From Paracoccaceae bacterium (lineage in GTDB: Bacteria > Pseudomonadota > Alphaproteobacteria > Rhodobacterales > Rhodobacteraceae): a stretch of DNA of 64,000 bases. The first letter of the stretch is position 1. The number at the start of each line of letters is the position of its first letter. This document shows positions 43,115 through 50,924 of this stretch, piece after piece. The notes under the pieces were generated by a model that searched no databases, was not told where the DNA came from, and saw only the letters and a list, made by a program, of their open reading frames with translations. The translations under genes were made by a program, and so were the position numbers. Location: NCBI GenBank assembly GCA_027489355.1, contig JAIXZY010000077.1, positions 205,994 to 269,993 on the forward strand, in the 5' to 3' direction.

Positions 43115-43489
43115 ATGAACCTCATCGCGCAGATCGAGGCGGAGCAGATCGCCGCCCTCGGCAAGACCATCCCGGATTTCAAGGCCGGCGACACCATCCG
43201 CGTCGGCTACAAGGTGACCGAAGGCTCGCGCAGCCGCGTTCAGGCCTACGAAGGCGTCTGCATCGGCCGCAAGGGCGGCGCCACGATCGCTGCCTCGTTC
43301 ACCGTCCGCAAGATTTCCTTCGGTGAAGGCGTGGAACGCGTGTTCCCGCTCTACTCGACCAACATCGACTCGATCGAGGTTGTGCGTCGCGGCAAGGTGC
43401 GTCGCGCCAAGCTGTACTACCTCCGCTCGCGTCGCGGCAAATCCGCCCGGATCGCCGAAGTCACCAACTACAAAGAAAAAGCCGAGTAA
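43115..43489 (+). CDS. rplS: 50S ribosomal protein L19
   Basis: A 124-residue L19: [55 protein letters not shown], then [53 protein letters not shown]. All are standard. It sits at the 30S-50S interface. It is followed by rpmE after 11 bases. Confidence 0.97.
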   Translation: MNLIAQIEAEQIAALGKTIPDFKAGDTIRVGYKVTEGSRSRVQAYEGVCIGRKGGATIAASFTVRKISFGEGVERVFPLYSTNIDSIEVVRRGKVRRAKLYYLRSRRGKSARIAEVTNYKEKAE

Positions 43490-43500
43490 GGAGGGAAGCC

Positions 43501-43722
43501 ATGAAAGCCGATACCCATCCCGACTACCACACCATCACCATCAAGATGACCGACGGCTCGACCTACGAGACCCGGTCGACCTGGGGCAAGGAAGGCGAAA
43601 CGATGTCGCTCGACATCGACCCGCTGGCGCACCCGGCCTGGACCGGCCAGCAGGCCAAGCTGCTGGACACCGGCGGCCGCGTGTCGAAGTTCAAGAACAA
43701 ATACGCCGGCCTGGGCTTCTGA
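43501..43722 (+). CDS. rpmE: 50S ribosomal protein L31
   Basis: A 73-residue L31 of the form without the CXXC zinc site: [73 protein letters not shown]. The end [11 protein letters not shown] is typical of alphaproteobacterial L31. AAGGAGGGAAGCC precedes the ATG. A strong hairpin follows the gene. Confidence 0.96.
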   Translation: MKADTHPDYHTITIKMTDGSTYETRSTWGKEGETMSLDIDPLAHPAWTGQQAKLLDTGGRVSKFKNKYAGLGF

Positions 43723-43741
43723 CCCCGCCGCACGCGTCCCG

Positions 43742-43774
43742 AACGCCGCCCCCAACCGGGCGGCGTTTCCTTTT
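43742..43774 (+). terminator. Rho-independent terminator after rpmE
   Basis: AACGCCGCCC, a loop CCAACC, and GGGCGGCGTT form a perfect 10-base stem, followed by TCCTTTT. It ends the rplS-rpmE unit. Confidence 0.88.
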
Positions 43775-43829
43775 GGAACATCCCCTCACTGCACCGGTTC
43801 CCCTTGCTGACCTGAACAGCGAGGACCAG

Positions 43830-44345
43830 ATGAACCGCTCCGATGAAATCCGCGACCTCTACATCACCGGCCTCCGCAACGCGCATGCGATGGAAAGCCA
43901 GGCCATGTCGGTGATCGACGCCCAGCTTGCCCGGCTGGAAAGCTATCCCGAGATGACGCAGATGCTGCAGCAGCATCGGCGCGAGACCGAAGGCCAGATC
44001 GCCCGGCTTGACCGGATCCTCGAAGGCATGGGCGAAAGCGCCTCGACCCTGAAGGACACCGCCATGTCCGCGATGGGCTCGATGCACGCGATGGGCAATG
44101 CCCTGGCGGCGGACGAGGTCCTCAAGAACCACATGGCCGACTACATGTTCGAGCATTTCGAGATCGCCGCCTACACCTCGCTGATCACGATGGCCGAGGC
44201 CAACGGCGATACCGCCTCCATTCCGCTTCTCCAGCAGAACCTGGCCGAGGAGCAGCGCTTCCAGCAGCAGCTGATCGACAGCCTGCCGGGGGTGACGCAG
44301 ACGTTCCTCCAGCGCACCGAAAGCGGCCAGAAGGCAGACGTCTGA
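43830..44345 (+). CDS. DUF892 (YciE/YciF) ferritin-like protein
   Basis: A 171-residue helical protein: EIRDLYITGLRNAHAMESQAM, LQQHRRETEGQIARLDRILEGMGES, and FEHFEIAAYTSLITMAEANGD show the ferritin-like four-helix pattern with paired Glu/His positions. Related YciF proteins are stress-induced and bind metal in the helix bundle. GAGGACC precedes the ATG. It stands alone after the rpmE terminator. Confidence 0.85.
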   Translation: MNRSDEIRDLYITGLRNAHAMESQAMSVIDAQLARLESYPEMTQMLQQHRRETEGQIARLDRILEGMGESASTLKDTAMSAMGSMHAMGNALAADEVLKNHMADYMFEHFEIAAYTSLITMAEANGDTASIPLLQQNLAEEQRFQQQLIDSLPGVTQTFLQRTESGQKADV

Positions 44346-44430
44346 CGCCGCCGGCTTTCGGCGAAATCCCGCTTTCCCCTGCCCGAGACCCCGCATAGAA
44401 AGCGCCCCGGGGACCAAGGCAGGGGACAGC

Positions 44431-45231
44431 ATGGCGCGGATCATCGTCGTCGGGAACGAGAAGGGCGGCTCGGGCAAGTCCACCACCTGCATGCATGTCG
44501 CGACCGCCTTGTCCCGCCTTGGGCAGAAGGTCGGCGCGCTGGACCTCGACCTGCGGCAGAAAAGCTTCGGCCGCTATATCGAGAACCGCCGCGCCTACCT
44601 GGCCCAGACCGGCCTGGACCTGCCAACGCCCGACTACCGCGACCTGCCGGATGCCCACCCCGCCCACGGCGACACCGCGCAGGACCAGCGCCTGACCCGC
44701 GCGATCGAGGCGATGCACGCCACGATGGACTACATCGTCATCGACTGCCCCGGCAGCCACACCCGCCTGTCTCAGGTCGCCCATACGCTGGCCGACACGC
44801 TGATCACGCCGCTGAACGACAGCTTCGTCGACTTCGACCTCCTGGCGCGGATGGACGGGCTGACCGGCAAGATCAAGGGGCCGTCGATCTATTCGGAAAT
44901 GGTCTGGGCGGCGCGGCAGATGCGGGCGCAGGCGGGGCTTCAGCCCATCGACTGGATCGTCGTCCGCAACCGCCTGGGCGCGCAGCAGATGCACAACAAG
45001 AAGAAGGTCGGCGCCGCGCTCGAGGAACTTTCCCGCCGCATCGGCTTTCGCGTGCTGAACGGATTCTCCGAACGGGTGATCTTCCGCGAGCTCTTTCCCC
45101 GCGGCATCACGCTGCTTGACCTCAAGGACACCGGCGTCGACCAGCTGAGCCTGTCGAACATCGCCGCCCGGCAGGAACTGCGCGACCTGATGGCCGGACT
45201 TAAACTTCCGGCTCTGCAGATCGGCTTCTGA
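44431..45231 (+). CDS. mipZ: Division-plane positioning ATPase MipZ
   Basis: A 266-residue ParA-superfamily ATPase. The deviant Walker A motif is NEKGGSGKSTT (Lys11, Lys16), with LDLDLRQKSFGRYIENR and YIVIDCPGSHTRLSQVAH. DWIVVRNRLGAQQMHNKKKVGAALEELSRRIGFRVLNGFSERVIFRELFPRG LTLLDL-type C-terminus is the MipZ signature. MipZ forms bipolar gradients with ParB and blocks FtsZ assembly away from midcell. Presence of MipZ supports an alphaproteobacterial source. Confidence 0.92.
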   Translation: MARIIVVGNEKGGSGKSTTCMHVATALSRLGQKVGALDLDLRQKSFGRYIENRRAYLAQTGLDLPTPDYRDLPDAHPAHGDTAQDQRLTRAIEAMHATMDYIVIDCPGSHTRLSQVAHTLADTLITPLNDSFVDFDLLARMDGLTGKIKGPSIYSEMVWAARQMRAQAGLQPIDWIVVRNRLGAQQMHNKKKVGAALEELSRRIGFRVLNGFSERVIFRELFPRGITLLDLKDTGVDQLSLSNIAARQELRDLMAGLKLPALQIGF

Positions 45232-45373
45232 ACACCGGCCCGCCCAGGCCCGCCTGGTTCACGATCCGGGTGCGGTTGACCTTCTTCAACCGCTTGTCGA
45301 ACGTGGTGTCCTCATCGACCTTGCGCGCGCGGCCAAGGCCAATCTTCTTCAGCAGCTTGATCGTCTTTTTCAT
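45200..45373 (-). CDS. Small basic protein of unknown function
   Basis: A 57-residue lysine/arginine-rich protein: MKKTIKLLKKIGLGRARKVD followed by EDTTFDKRLKKVNRTRIV. No signal peptide or known domain is apparent. AAAGGA lies 8 bases before the ATG, the best reason to believe it. Its 3' end overlaps the mipZ end on the other strand by 32 bases. It may be a real small protein or chance coding; I cannot assign a function. Confidence 0.45.
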   Translation of the reverse strand: MKKTIKLLKKIGLGRARKVDEDTTFDKRLKKVNRTRIVNQAGLGGPVFRSRSAEPEV

Positions 45374-45523
45374 TGGGGCGTCCTTTCGGTCTTGCCCCTT
45401 CTTCCCGCGCAAGCGGGGCAGGAAAATGGCAGGGCTGGTCCATTCCCGAGTCTGGCCTGCGCTCATTTGGCGACAGTCCGTGTCCGAATTCGCCACACAA
45501 TTTAAGCGTGTGTTAACCGCGCC

Positions 45524-46309
45524 TTACAGCCCCCGCGACCCAAGCCAGTCGGCCCAGGCGGTCTTCGACCCGGCGAAGACGTTGATATCCACCCGCCCCG
45601 CGATCCCCGGCACCAGCCCCGTCGAGGTATATTGCCAGAAGCTCCAGGACTTGCCGTCATAGACGTCATGCGGATGGTCTGCGACCGAGCGCAGCCAGAA
45701 CTCCACCCCGCGCAGGCGCCACAGCTCGGTGTCCTGGTAGAAGTCGACGGTGGTGTAGATCATCGGTCGCTGGCCATAGTGCCGCTCCAGGATGTCCAGG
45801 AAGATCCGCGCCTCTTCGCGGATCGTCGCGCCGTCGCGGCGGATGGTGCAGGTGGGGCTGGTCGGCGTCCACTCCATGTCCAGCACCGGGGGCAGGGCGC
45901 CGGGAGTCTTCGGCACATGCCGAATGAACCAGCGCGCCTGCTCGGCCGCCGGGCGGCAGTGGTAGAAGAAATGGTAGGCCCCGCGCTTGACGCCCGCCGC
46001 GGCGGCCCCGCCCCAGTGGCTGTCGAACATCGGGTCGACCATGTCGCCGCCCTCGGTCGCCTTGATGAAGGCGAAGTTCACCCCGTTCGCCCGCGCCGTT
46101 TTCCAGTCCACCTGGGTCTGGAACCGCGACAGGTCGATCCCATGCACCGGGTAGCGGTCCGGAGACCGCCCTGGCCAGTCGGTCGGGTCGCTGTCGGCGA
46201 AGTTCGAACTGGTGACCGAGACCTCAAGCGGCTCGGACACGGCATCGCGGCGGCCCTGTCCGCAGGCGGCAAGGGCAAGGACAAGCAGGACGAAGATGGG
46301 GCGGATCAT
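45524..46309 (-). CDS. GH25 family lysozyme-like lipoprotein
   Basis: A 261-residue protein with a lipoprotein signal (MIRPIFVLLVLALAACGQ, lipobox LAAC). The GH25 core has VHGIDLSRFQTQVDWKTARANGVNFAFIKATEGG, KRGAYHFFYHCRPAAEQARWF and the catalytic DxE in PPVLDMEWTPT; near the end are MIYTTVDFYQDTELW and WSFWQYTSTG. It should cleave the beta-1,4 bond of peptidoglycan in the periplasm. The start at 46309 gives the complete signal. It ends near the small basic gene on the same strand. Confidence 0.9.
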   Translation of the reverse strand: MIRPIFVLLVLALAACGQGRRDAVSEPLEVSVTSSNFADSDPTDWPGRSPDRYPVHGIDLSRFQTQVDWKTARANGVNFAFIKATEGGDMVDPMFDSHWGGAAAAGVKRGAYHFFYHCRPAAEQARWFIRHVPKTPGALPPVLDMEWTPTSPTCTIRRDGATIREEARIFLDILERHYGQRPMIYTTVDFYQDTELWRLRGVEFWLRSVADHPHDVYDGKSWSFWQYTSTGLVPGIAGRVDINVFAGSKTAWADWLGSRGL

Positions 46310-46428
46310 GTCCGAAGCCTGCCGCGACTTCAGGCGGCTGTCACGCCGGTTTTTCCGCCCCGCACCAGTCGATGCGCGACGTTCCGCGCAGTCGGTCGGG
46401 CTGAGGGAACAGGTCTCCCTCGCCCGCG

Positions 46429-47505
46429 TCACCCGAAGCGGGAAGGGACCAGCCGCGCCACCAGGTCCGCGTCCAGCTCGGGCGCCCGGCCGCCGATCAG
46501 GTCCGCCGCCAGCCGACTTGCCGCCGCGCTGGTCTGGAACCCGTAGCCGCCCTGGCCCGCCAGCCAGAAGAACGTGGGCTCCCGGACATCCGGCCCGATC
46601 ACCAGCACCCGGTCCGGCGCAAAGGTCCGCAGGCCCGCCCAGTTCGAGATCAGCCGCGTCACGGGTTCCGTCACCATCTCCTCGTACCGCGCCAGCCCCT
46701 CGGCCAGGACCATGTCGTCGGCCCAGGCGTCGTGCGGCTCCATCAGGTCCTCTTCGGCCGGGCTGACGATCAGGGCGCCGGCATCGGGCTTGGCGTACCA
46801 GTCCTCGCCCGGCCCGAACATCATTGGCCAGCGGCTCACGTCATGCCCGCCGGGCGCCGGGATCCGCGCCATCGACCGGCGATAGGGCGTGAAGCCCAAG
46901 GGCCGCACCCCCGCCAGCGCCGCCACCTGGTCCACCCAGGCCCCGGCTGCGTTGACCACCATCCGCGCGGTAAACTCCCCCGCCGTCGAGGACACCCGCC
47001 ACCCCGCGCCGTCCTTCGCAATCGCTTCGACCCGGGCCTTGGTCAGGATGCGCGCGCCGCGCCCCTTCGCCTCGCGCGCGAAGCCCTGGACCAGAAGGTC
47101 GGTGTCCACGTCCTCGGCATGGCCGGCATAGCCCGCCATCGCCACCGTCTCCGGGTTCAGGATCGGGACGATCCGCCGCGCTTCCTCGACGCTGATCCGG
47201 TCGAAGTGCATCACGTCCAGATCATGCTCGAAGGCGTCCGCCGCGTCGGCCTTGCCAACCAGCATCAGGCCGCGCGGGCTCAGCACGCCCGGCACGCTTC
47301 GGAAATAGGCTTCGGACGCCATCGACAGCCCCACCACCGCCGGAGCGCCATAGCGGGGCTCGAACAGCGCGGCCGAGCGGCCCGAGGCGTGATGCGCCAA
47401 GGCCTCCTCTGCCTCCAGCACGATGACCTGCCCCAGCTCCGACATCCGCGCCGCCGCCGAAATGCCGGCGATCCCGCCGCCGATGATCAGAAAATCCGCG
47501 TCCAT
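46429..47505 (-). CDS. FAD-dependent oxidoreductase (DAO family)
   Basis: A 358-residue D-amino-acid-oxidase-fold protein. ADFLIIGGGIAGISAAARMSELG binds FAD, with EAEEALAHHASGRSAALFEPRYG next and the C-terminal RTFAPDRVLVIGPDVREPTFFWLAGQGGYGFQTSAAASRLAADLI closing the FAD site. It belongs to the glycine/D-amino acid deaminase group. It lies about 100 bases downstream of the BMP gene on the same strand, so it may be the last gene of the purine-linked operon; its substrate is not clear. Confidence 0.85.
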   Translation of the reverse strand: MDADFLIIGGGIAGISAAARMSELGQVIVLEAEEALAHHASGRSAALFEPRYGAPAVVGLSMASEAYFRSVPGVLSPRGLMLVGKADAADAFEHDLDVMHFDRISVEEARRIVPILNPETVAMAGYAGHAEDVDTDLLVQGFAREAKGRGARILTKARVEAIAKDGAGWRVSSTAGEFTARMVVNAAGAWVDQVAALAGVRPLGFTPYRRSMARIPAPGGHDVSRWPMMFGPGEDWYAKPDAGALIVSPAEEDLMEPHDAWADDMVLAEGLARYEEMVTEPVTRLISNWAGLRTFAPDRVLVIGPDVREPTFFWLAGQGGYGFQTSAAASRLAADLIGGRAPELDADLVARLVPSRFG

Positions 47506-47559
47506 TCCGCCCCTCCCCGCAAGGGAAAGGGGCACGGAAATCCCATGCCCCTTCCTTCT

Positions 47560-47597
47560 GGTTCAAATACCCAAGATCGCCGGGGGCCGGAACCCCC
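47560..47597. repeat. Family C-like repeat downstream of the BMP gene
   Basis: TTCAAATACCC followed by CGGGGGCCGGAACCCCC. On the minus strand GGGGG-TTCCGGC-CCCCC forms a short hairpin six bases after the BMP stop codon. It resembles the other ATATCCC-CGGGGG elements but is diverged. It may be an attenuator. Confidence 0.4.
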
Positions 47598-47602
47598 ACC
47601 GA

Positions 47603-48688
47603 TCACTGCGGAATGTCGCCGGTGATGCCTTCGACGTAGAAGTTCATCCCCAGAAGGTCGCCATCGGGCGCCGTCGCGCCTTCGGCCAGCCAGGGGCTGC
47701 CGTCCTGCTTGTTGATCGGACCGGTGAACGGGTGCAGCGTCCCCGCCGCGATATCGTCGCGGACCTTCTCGGCCTCGGCCTTCACTTCCGGCGGCACCTT
47801 GTCGGTGATCTCGCCGATCAGCACTTCGCCGCCCTTGATGCCCGCCCAGACGTCGGACTGGGCATAGGTCCCGTCCAGCAGTGCCTGGACCCGCTCGATG
47901 TAGTACGGACCCCAGTTGTCGATGATCGAGGACACGCGCGGCCCGTCCTTGTACTCGGCCATGTCCGAGGCCTGTCCGAAGCCGATCACCTTGCCGTCGG
48001 TCTTGGCCGCTTCCGCCAGAACGGCGGTGGAGTCGGTGTGCGACGCGATCACGTCGACGCCCTGGTCGATCAGCGCCTTGGCCGAATCCGCTTCCTTCGC
48101 CGGGTCGAACCAGGTGAAGGCCCAGACCACCGACAGCTCGACGTTCGGGTTCACCTTCTTGGCGGCCAGGTAGTAGCTGTTGATCCCCATGACGACCTCG
48201 GGGATCGGGAAGGACCCGATGTAGCCGATCTTGTTCGACTTGGTCATCCGGCCCGCGATGGTGCCTTGGACCGCACGGCCCTCATAGAAGCGCGCGTTGT
48301 AGGTCGAAACGTTCGGATGCTCGCGCTTGAAGCCCGTGGCATGTTCGAACTTCACGTCCGGGAACTTGGCCGCCACGGCGTTGGTCGCGTCCATGTATCC
48401 GAACGAGGTCGTGAAGATGATGTTGCAGCCGCCCAGCGCCATCTGGGTCAGCACACGCTCGGCATCCGCGCCTTCCGGCACGTTCTCCTGATACTGGATC
48501 TCGACCTTGTCGCCGAACTTCTCCTGCACCGCCAGGGCGCCCTGGTGGTGCTGGTAGGTCCAGCCGCCGTCGCCGATCGGGCCGACATAGACGAAGCAGG
48601 CCTTCACCTTCTCCATCCCCTGCGCGAAGGCGCCCGAGGCCAGCATCAGCCCCATTGCCGCGCTTGCCAGCAGTGTTCTCCGTTTCAT
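47603..48688 (-). CDS. BMP family ABC transporter substrate-binding protein
   Basis: A 361-residue periplasmic protein with a signal peptide (MKRRTLLASAAMGLMLASGAFAQ). VKACFVYVGPIGDGGWTYQHHQGA, IIFTTSFGYMDATNAVAAKFPDVKFEHATGF, NKIGYIGSFPIPEVVMGINSYYLAAKK and VDVIASHTDSTAVLAEA match the BMP/PnrA-type nucleoside receptors. Together with the linked permeases, ATPase and xanthine dehydrogenase it probably brings in a purine base or nucleoside. The start is the standard one with Arg-Arg after Met-Lys. Confidence 0.92.
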   Translation of the reverse strand: MKRRTLLASAAMGLMLASGAFAQGMEKVKACFVYVGPIGDGGWTYQHHQGALAVQEKFGDKVEIQYQENVPEGADAERVLTQMALGGCNIIFTTSFGYMDATNAVAAKFPDVKFEHATGFKREHPNVSTYNARFYEGRAVQGTIAGRMTKSNKIGYIGSFPIPEVVMGINSYYLAAKKVNPNVELSVVWAFTWFDPAKEADSAKALIDQGVDVIASHTDSTAVLAEAAKTDGKVIGFGQASDMAEYKDGPRVSSIIDNWGPYYIERVQALLDGTYAQSDVWAGIKGGEVLIGEITDKVPPEVKAEAEKVRDDIAAGTLHPFTGPINKQDGSPWLAEGATAPDGDLLGMNFYVEGITGDIPQ

Positions 48689-48740
48689 CCGTCTTCTCCC
48701 CGTGGTGGCGGCACCCTTCGCGGTACCGCAAGTTGATGCC

Positions 48741-49673
48741 TCAGCGCGAGGCGTGAAAGTTCTGTCCCAGCGCAGCCGGAGCGCCATTGGCCTTGCCCCG
48801 CCGCCCGGCCGACATGATGACCAGCACAAGGATGGTTATCAGATAGGGGGCCATCGACAAGTACTCGACCGGAATGCCCGAGCCCGCGACCTGCAGGTTC
48901 AGCTGCAGAACCGTGATGCCGCCGAAAAGATAAGCACCGATCAACACCCGCCAGGGCTTCCAGCTGGCAAAGACCACGATGGCCAGCGCGATCCAGCCCG
49001 CGCCCGCCGTGATCCCGTCCACCCATTGCGGCACCCGGGCAAGGCTGACATAGGCCCCGCCGATCCCCGCCATCGCGCCGCCAAAGGCGATGCACATCAG
49101 GCGGATGCGGTTGACCTTGTAGCCCAGCGCATGGGCCGCCTCGTGGCTTTCGCCCACGGCGCGGATGATCAGCCCGATCCGCGTCGCCTTCAGCACCCAC
49201 CACAGCACCGCGGTCATCGCGATGCTGAAATAGACCACCCAGTCGTGGCCAAACAGGATCGGCCCCACCACCGGCAGGTCCGCCAGCGCATCCGGCAGAA
49301 GCTGCCCCGTCGCCGGCGGCTTGATCCCGTTGTAGCCCTGCCCGCCAAGGCTGGACACGCCCAGCCCGAACAGCGTCAGCGCCAGCCCCGTCGCCACCTG
49401 GTTCGCCAGGAACACCTGCGTCAGCAGCGCAAAGATCAGGCTCAGCGCCGCCCCCGCCACCGCCCCGCCGACAAAACCCAGCACCGGGCTCCCCGTCTCG
49501 ACCGCCACCACGAAGCCGCCCAGCGCGCCGATGATCATCATCCCCTCGACGCCCAGGTTCAGCACCCCCGCGCGCTCCACCACCGCCTCGCCCAGCGCCG
49601 CCAGCAGGATCGGCACGGCCGAGGCCATGAGCGTGGCGATCAGGATGACCGGATTGATACCGCCAAGATCCAT
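48741..49673 (-). CDS. ABC transporter permease (BMP-type, second subunit)
   Basis: A 310-residue permease with about eight to nine helices. VILIATLMASAVPILLAALGEAVVERAGVLNLGVEGMMIIGALGGF is the conserved N-terminal region (the GEAVVERAGVLNLGVEG loop) of the inner-membrane subunits of nucleoside/BMP importers (YufQ type). It lies one base after the stop of the other permease and about 50 bases before the BMP gene. It pairs with the first permease to form the channel. Confidence 0.9.
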   Translation of the reverse strand: MDLGGINPVILIATLMASAVPILLAALGEAVVERAGVLNLGVEGMMIIGALGGFVVAVETGSPVLGFVGGAVAGAALSLIFALLTQVFLANQVATGLALTLFGLGVSSLGGQGYNGIKPPATGQLLPDALADLPVVGPILFGHDWVVYFSIAMTAVLWWVLKATRIGLIIRAVGESHEAAHALGYKVNRIRLMCIAFGGAMAGIGGAYVSLARVPQWVDGITAGAGWIALAIVVFASWKPWRVLIGAYLFGGITVLQLNLQVAGSGIPVEYLSMAPYLITILVLVIMSAGRRGKANGAPAALGQNFHASR

Positions 49674-49674
49674 C

Positions 49675-50754
49675 TCAGTGCGCCCCCACAGCCAGCCGGA
49701 ACCGATAGTTCGTCAAGACATCCACCGCGAGGAGGAAGAACAGCAGCATCCCCTGGAACACCTGGATCGCCGCATCCGGCAGGCCAAGGTTCGTGGACGC
49801 CATCTCGCCCCCCACATAGGTCAGCGCCATCAGGAACCCCGCCAGCACGATCCCCAAGGGGTTCAACCGCCCAAGGAAAGCCACGATGATCGCCGTGAAC
49901 CCATACCCGGTGTTGAAGTCGATGCTGATCTGCCCCGCCGGCCCCGTCACTTCGAACAACCCGGCCATCCCGGCCAGCGCCCCCGAAATCCCCATGCACA
50001 TGACGACCAGCCGCGCCGGGCTCACCCCGTGGAACCGGGCCGCGCGCGGAGCCTGCCCCGCCAGCCGGATCTGGAACCCCGCCTGGTGCCGGGTCAGCAG
50101 GATATAGGCCAGGACCCCCGTCACCAGCGCCGCTACCCCGCCCCAATGCAGCCCCGACCCCGCAATCAACTCCGGGTTCGCCGCCGCCGGATAGCTTGAG
50201 AAGTTGCGGCTTCCCGGAAAGCCCATGCCTTCAGGGTTCTTCAGGAAACCCGTGGAGGCCTTGGCCAGGATCGTCTCGGCCACATAGACCAGCATCAGGC
50301 TGACAAGGATCTCATTCGTGTTGAACTTCGTCTTCAGGATCGCCGGGATCATCGCCCAGAGCCATCCCCCGAACGCCCCAGCCACCACCATCACCGGAAA
50401 GATCAGCCGGTTCTCCGTCGGAAAGACCGCCAGCCCCACCGCCGCGCCGAAGATCGCGCCCATGATGTACTGGCCCTCGGCCCCGATGTTCCAGATCCCC
50501 GCCCGGAACCCCAGCGCCAGCCCGATGGCGATCAGGATCAGCGGCCCCGCCTTCACCAGCAATTGCCCGCGCAGATAGAAGGCAAACTCGCCGAAGACCG
50601 GGTCCCAGAAGATCGTCCGGATCACCTCGAATGGGTTCTTCCCCATCGCCGCGAACAGGCAGCCCCCCGCGATCATCGTCAGGATCACCGCCACCGGCGG
50701 CGTCGCATAAAGCCAGAACTTGCTCGGGGTAGGGCGCTTCTCAAGCCTCAGCAC
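49675..50754 (-). CDS. ABC transporter permease (BMP-type, first subunit)
   Basis: About 359 residues with a first hydrophobic helix in PPVAVILTMIAGGCLFAAMG. AIGLALGFRAGIWNIGAEGQYIMGAIFGAAVGL is the YufP-type conserved loop. The likely start is the GTG at 50754 (VLRLEKRPTPSKFWLY); a GTG at 50760 is also possible. A family C repeat lies immediately upstream and a family B copy beyond it, so about 170 bases of repeats separate this gene from the ATPase gene of the same transporter. Confidence 0.87.
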   Translation of the reverse strand: MLRLEKRPTPSKFWLYATPPVAVILTMIAGGCLFAAMGKNPFEVIRTIFWDPVFGEFAFYLRGQLLVKAGPLILIAIGLALGFRAGIWNIGAEGQYIMGAIFGAAVGLAVFPTENRLIFPVMVVAGAFGGWLWAMIPAILKTKFNTNEILVSLMLVYVAETILAKASTGFLKNPEGMGFPGSRNFSSYPAAANPELIAGSGLHWGGVAALVTGVLAYILLTRHQAGFQIRLAGQAPRAARFHGVSPARLVVMCMGISGALAGMAGLFEVTGPAGQISIDFNTGYGFTAIIVAFLGRLNPLGIVLAGFLMALTYVGGEMASTNLGLPDAAIQVFQGMLLFFLLAVDVLTNYRFRLAVGAH

Positions 50755-50763
50755 GACCACACC

Positions 50764-50812
50764 CCATTTTCTGTCCACAAATATCCCGGGGGTGTGGGGG
50801 CTGGCCCCCACT
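50764..50812 (+). repeat. Repeat family C, copy 1 (intergenic)
   Basis: TTTTCTGTCCACAAATATCC CGGGGGTG and then TGGGGGCTGGCCCCCA. The element at 54636-54686 inside xdhB shares TTTTCTGTCCA, TATCCCGGGGGT and GGGGGCTGGCCCCC. It lies between the ATPase and the first permease gene. Confidence 0.75.
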
Positions 50813-50866
50813 CCAAAGGTTCCACAAGCGCGCCGCTTCAAGGTCGTGGGCAACACTGCACCCCGC

Positions 50867-50913
50867 GCCTCCCCTCCCCCTCCGTGGGGAGGGGTCGGGG
50901 GTGGGGGGCACCC
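50867..50913 (+). repeat. Repeat family B, copy 4 (intergenic)
   Basis: GCCTCCCCTCCCCCTCCGTG then GGGAGGGGTCGGGGGTGGGGGGCACCC. It lies 12 bases past the ATPase stop codon, next to the family C copy, so two repeat families landed in the same 170-base gap. Confidence 0.8.
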
Positions 50914-50924
50914 GGCCAGTCACA

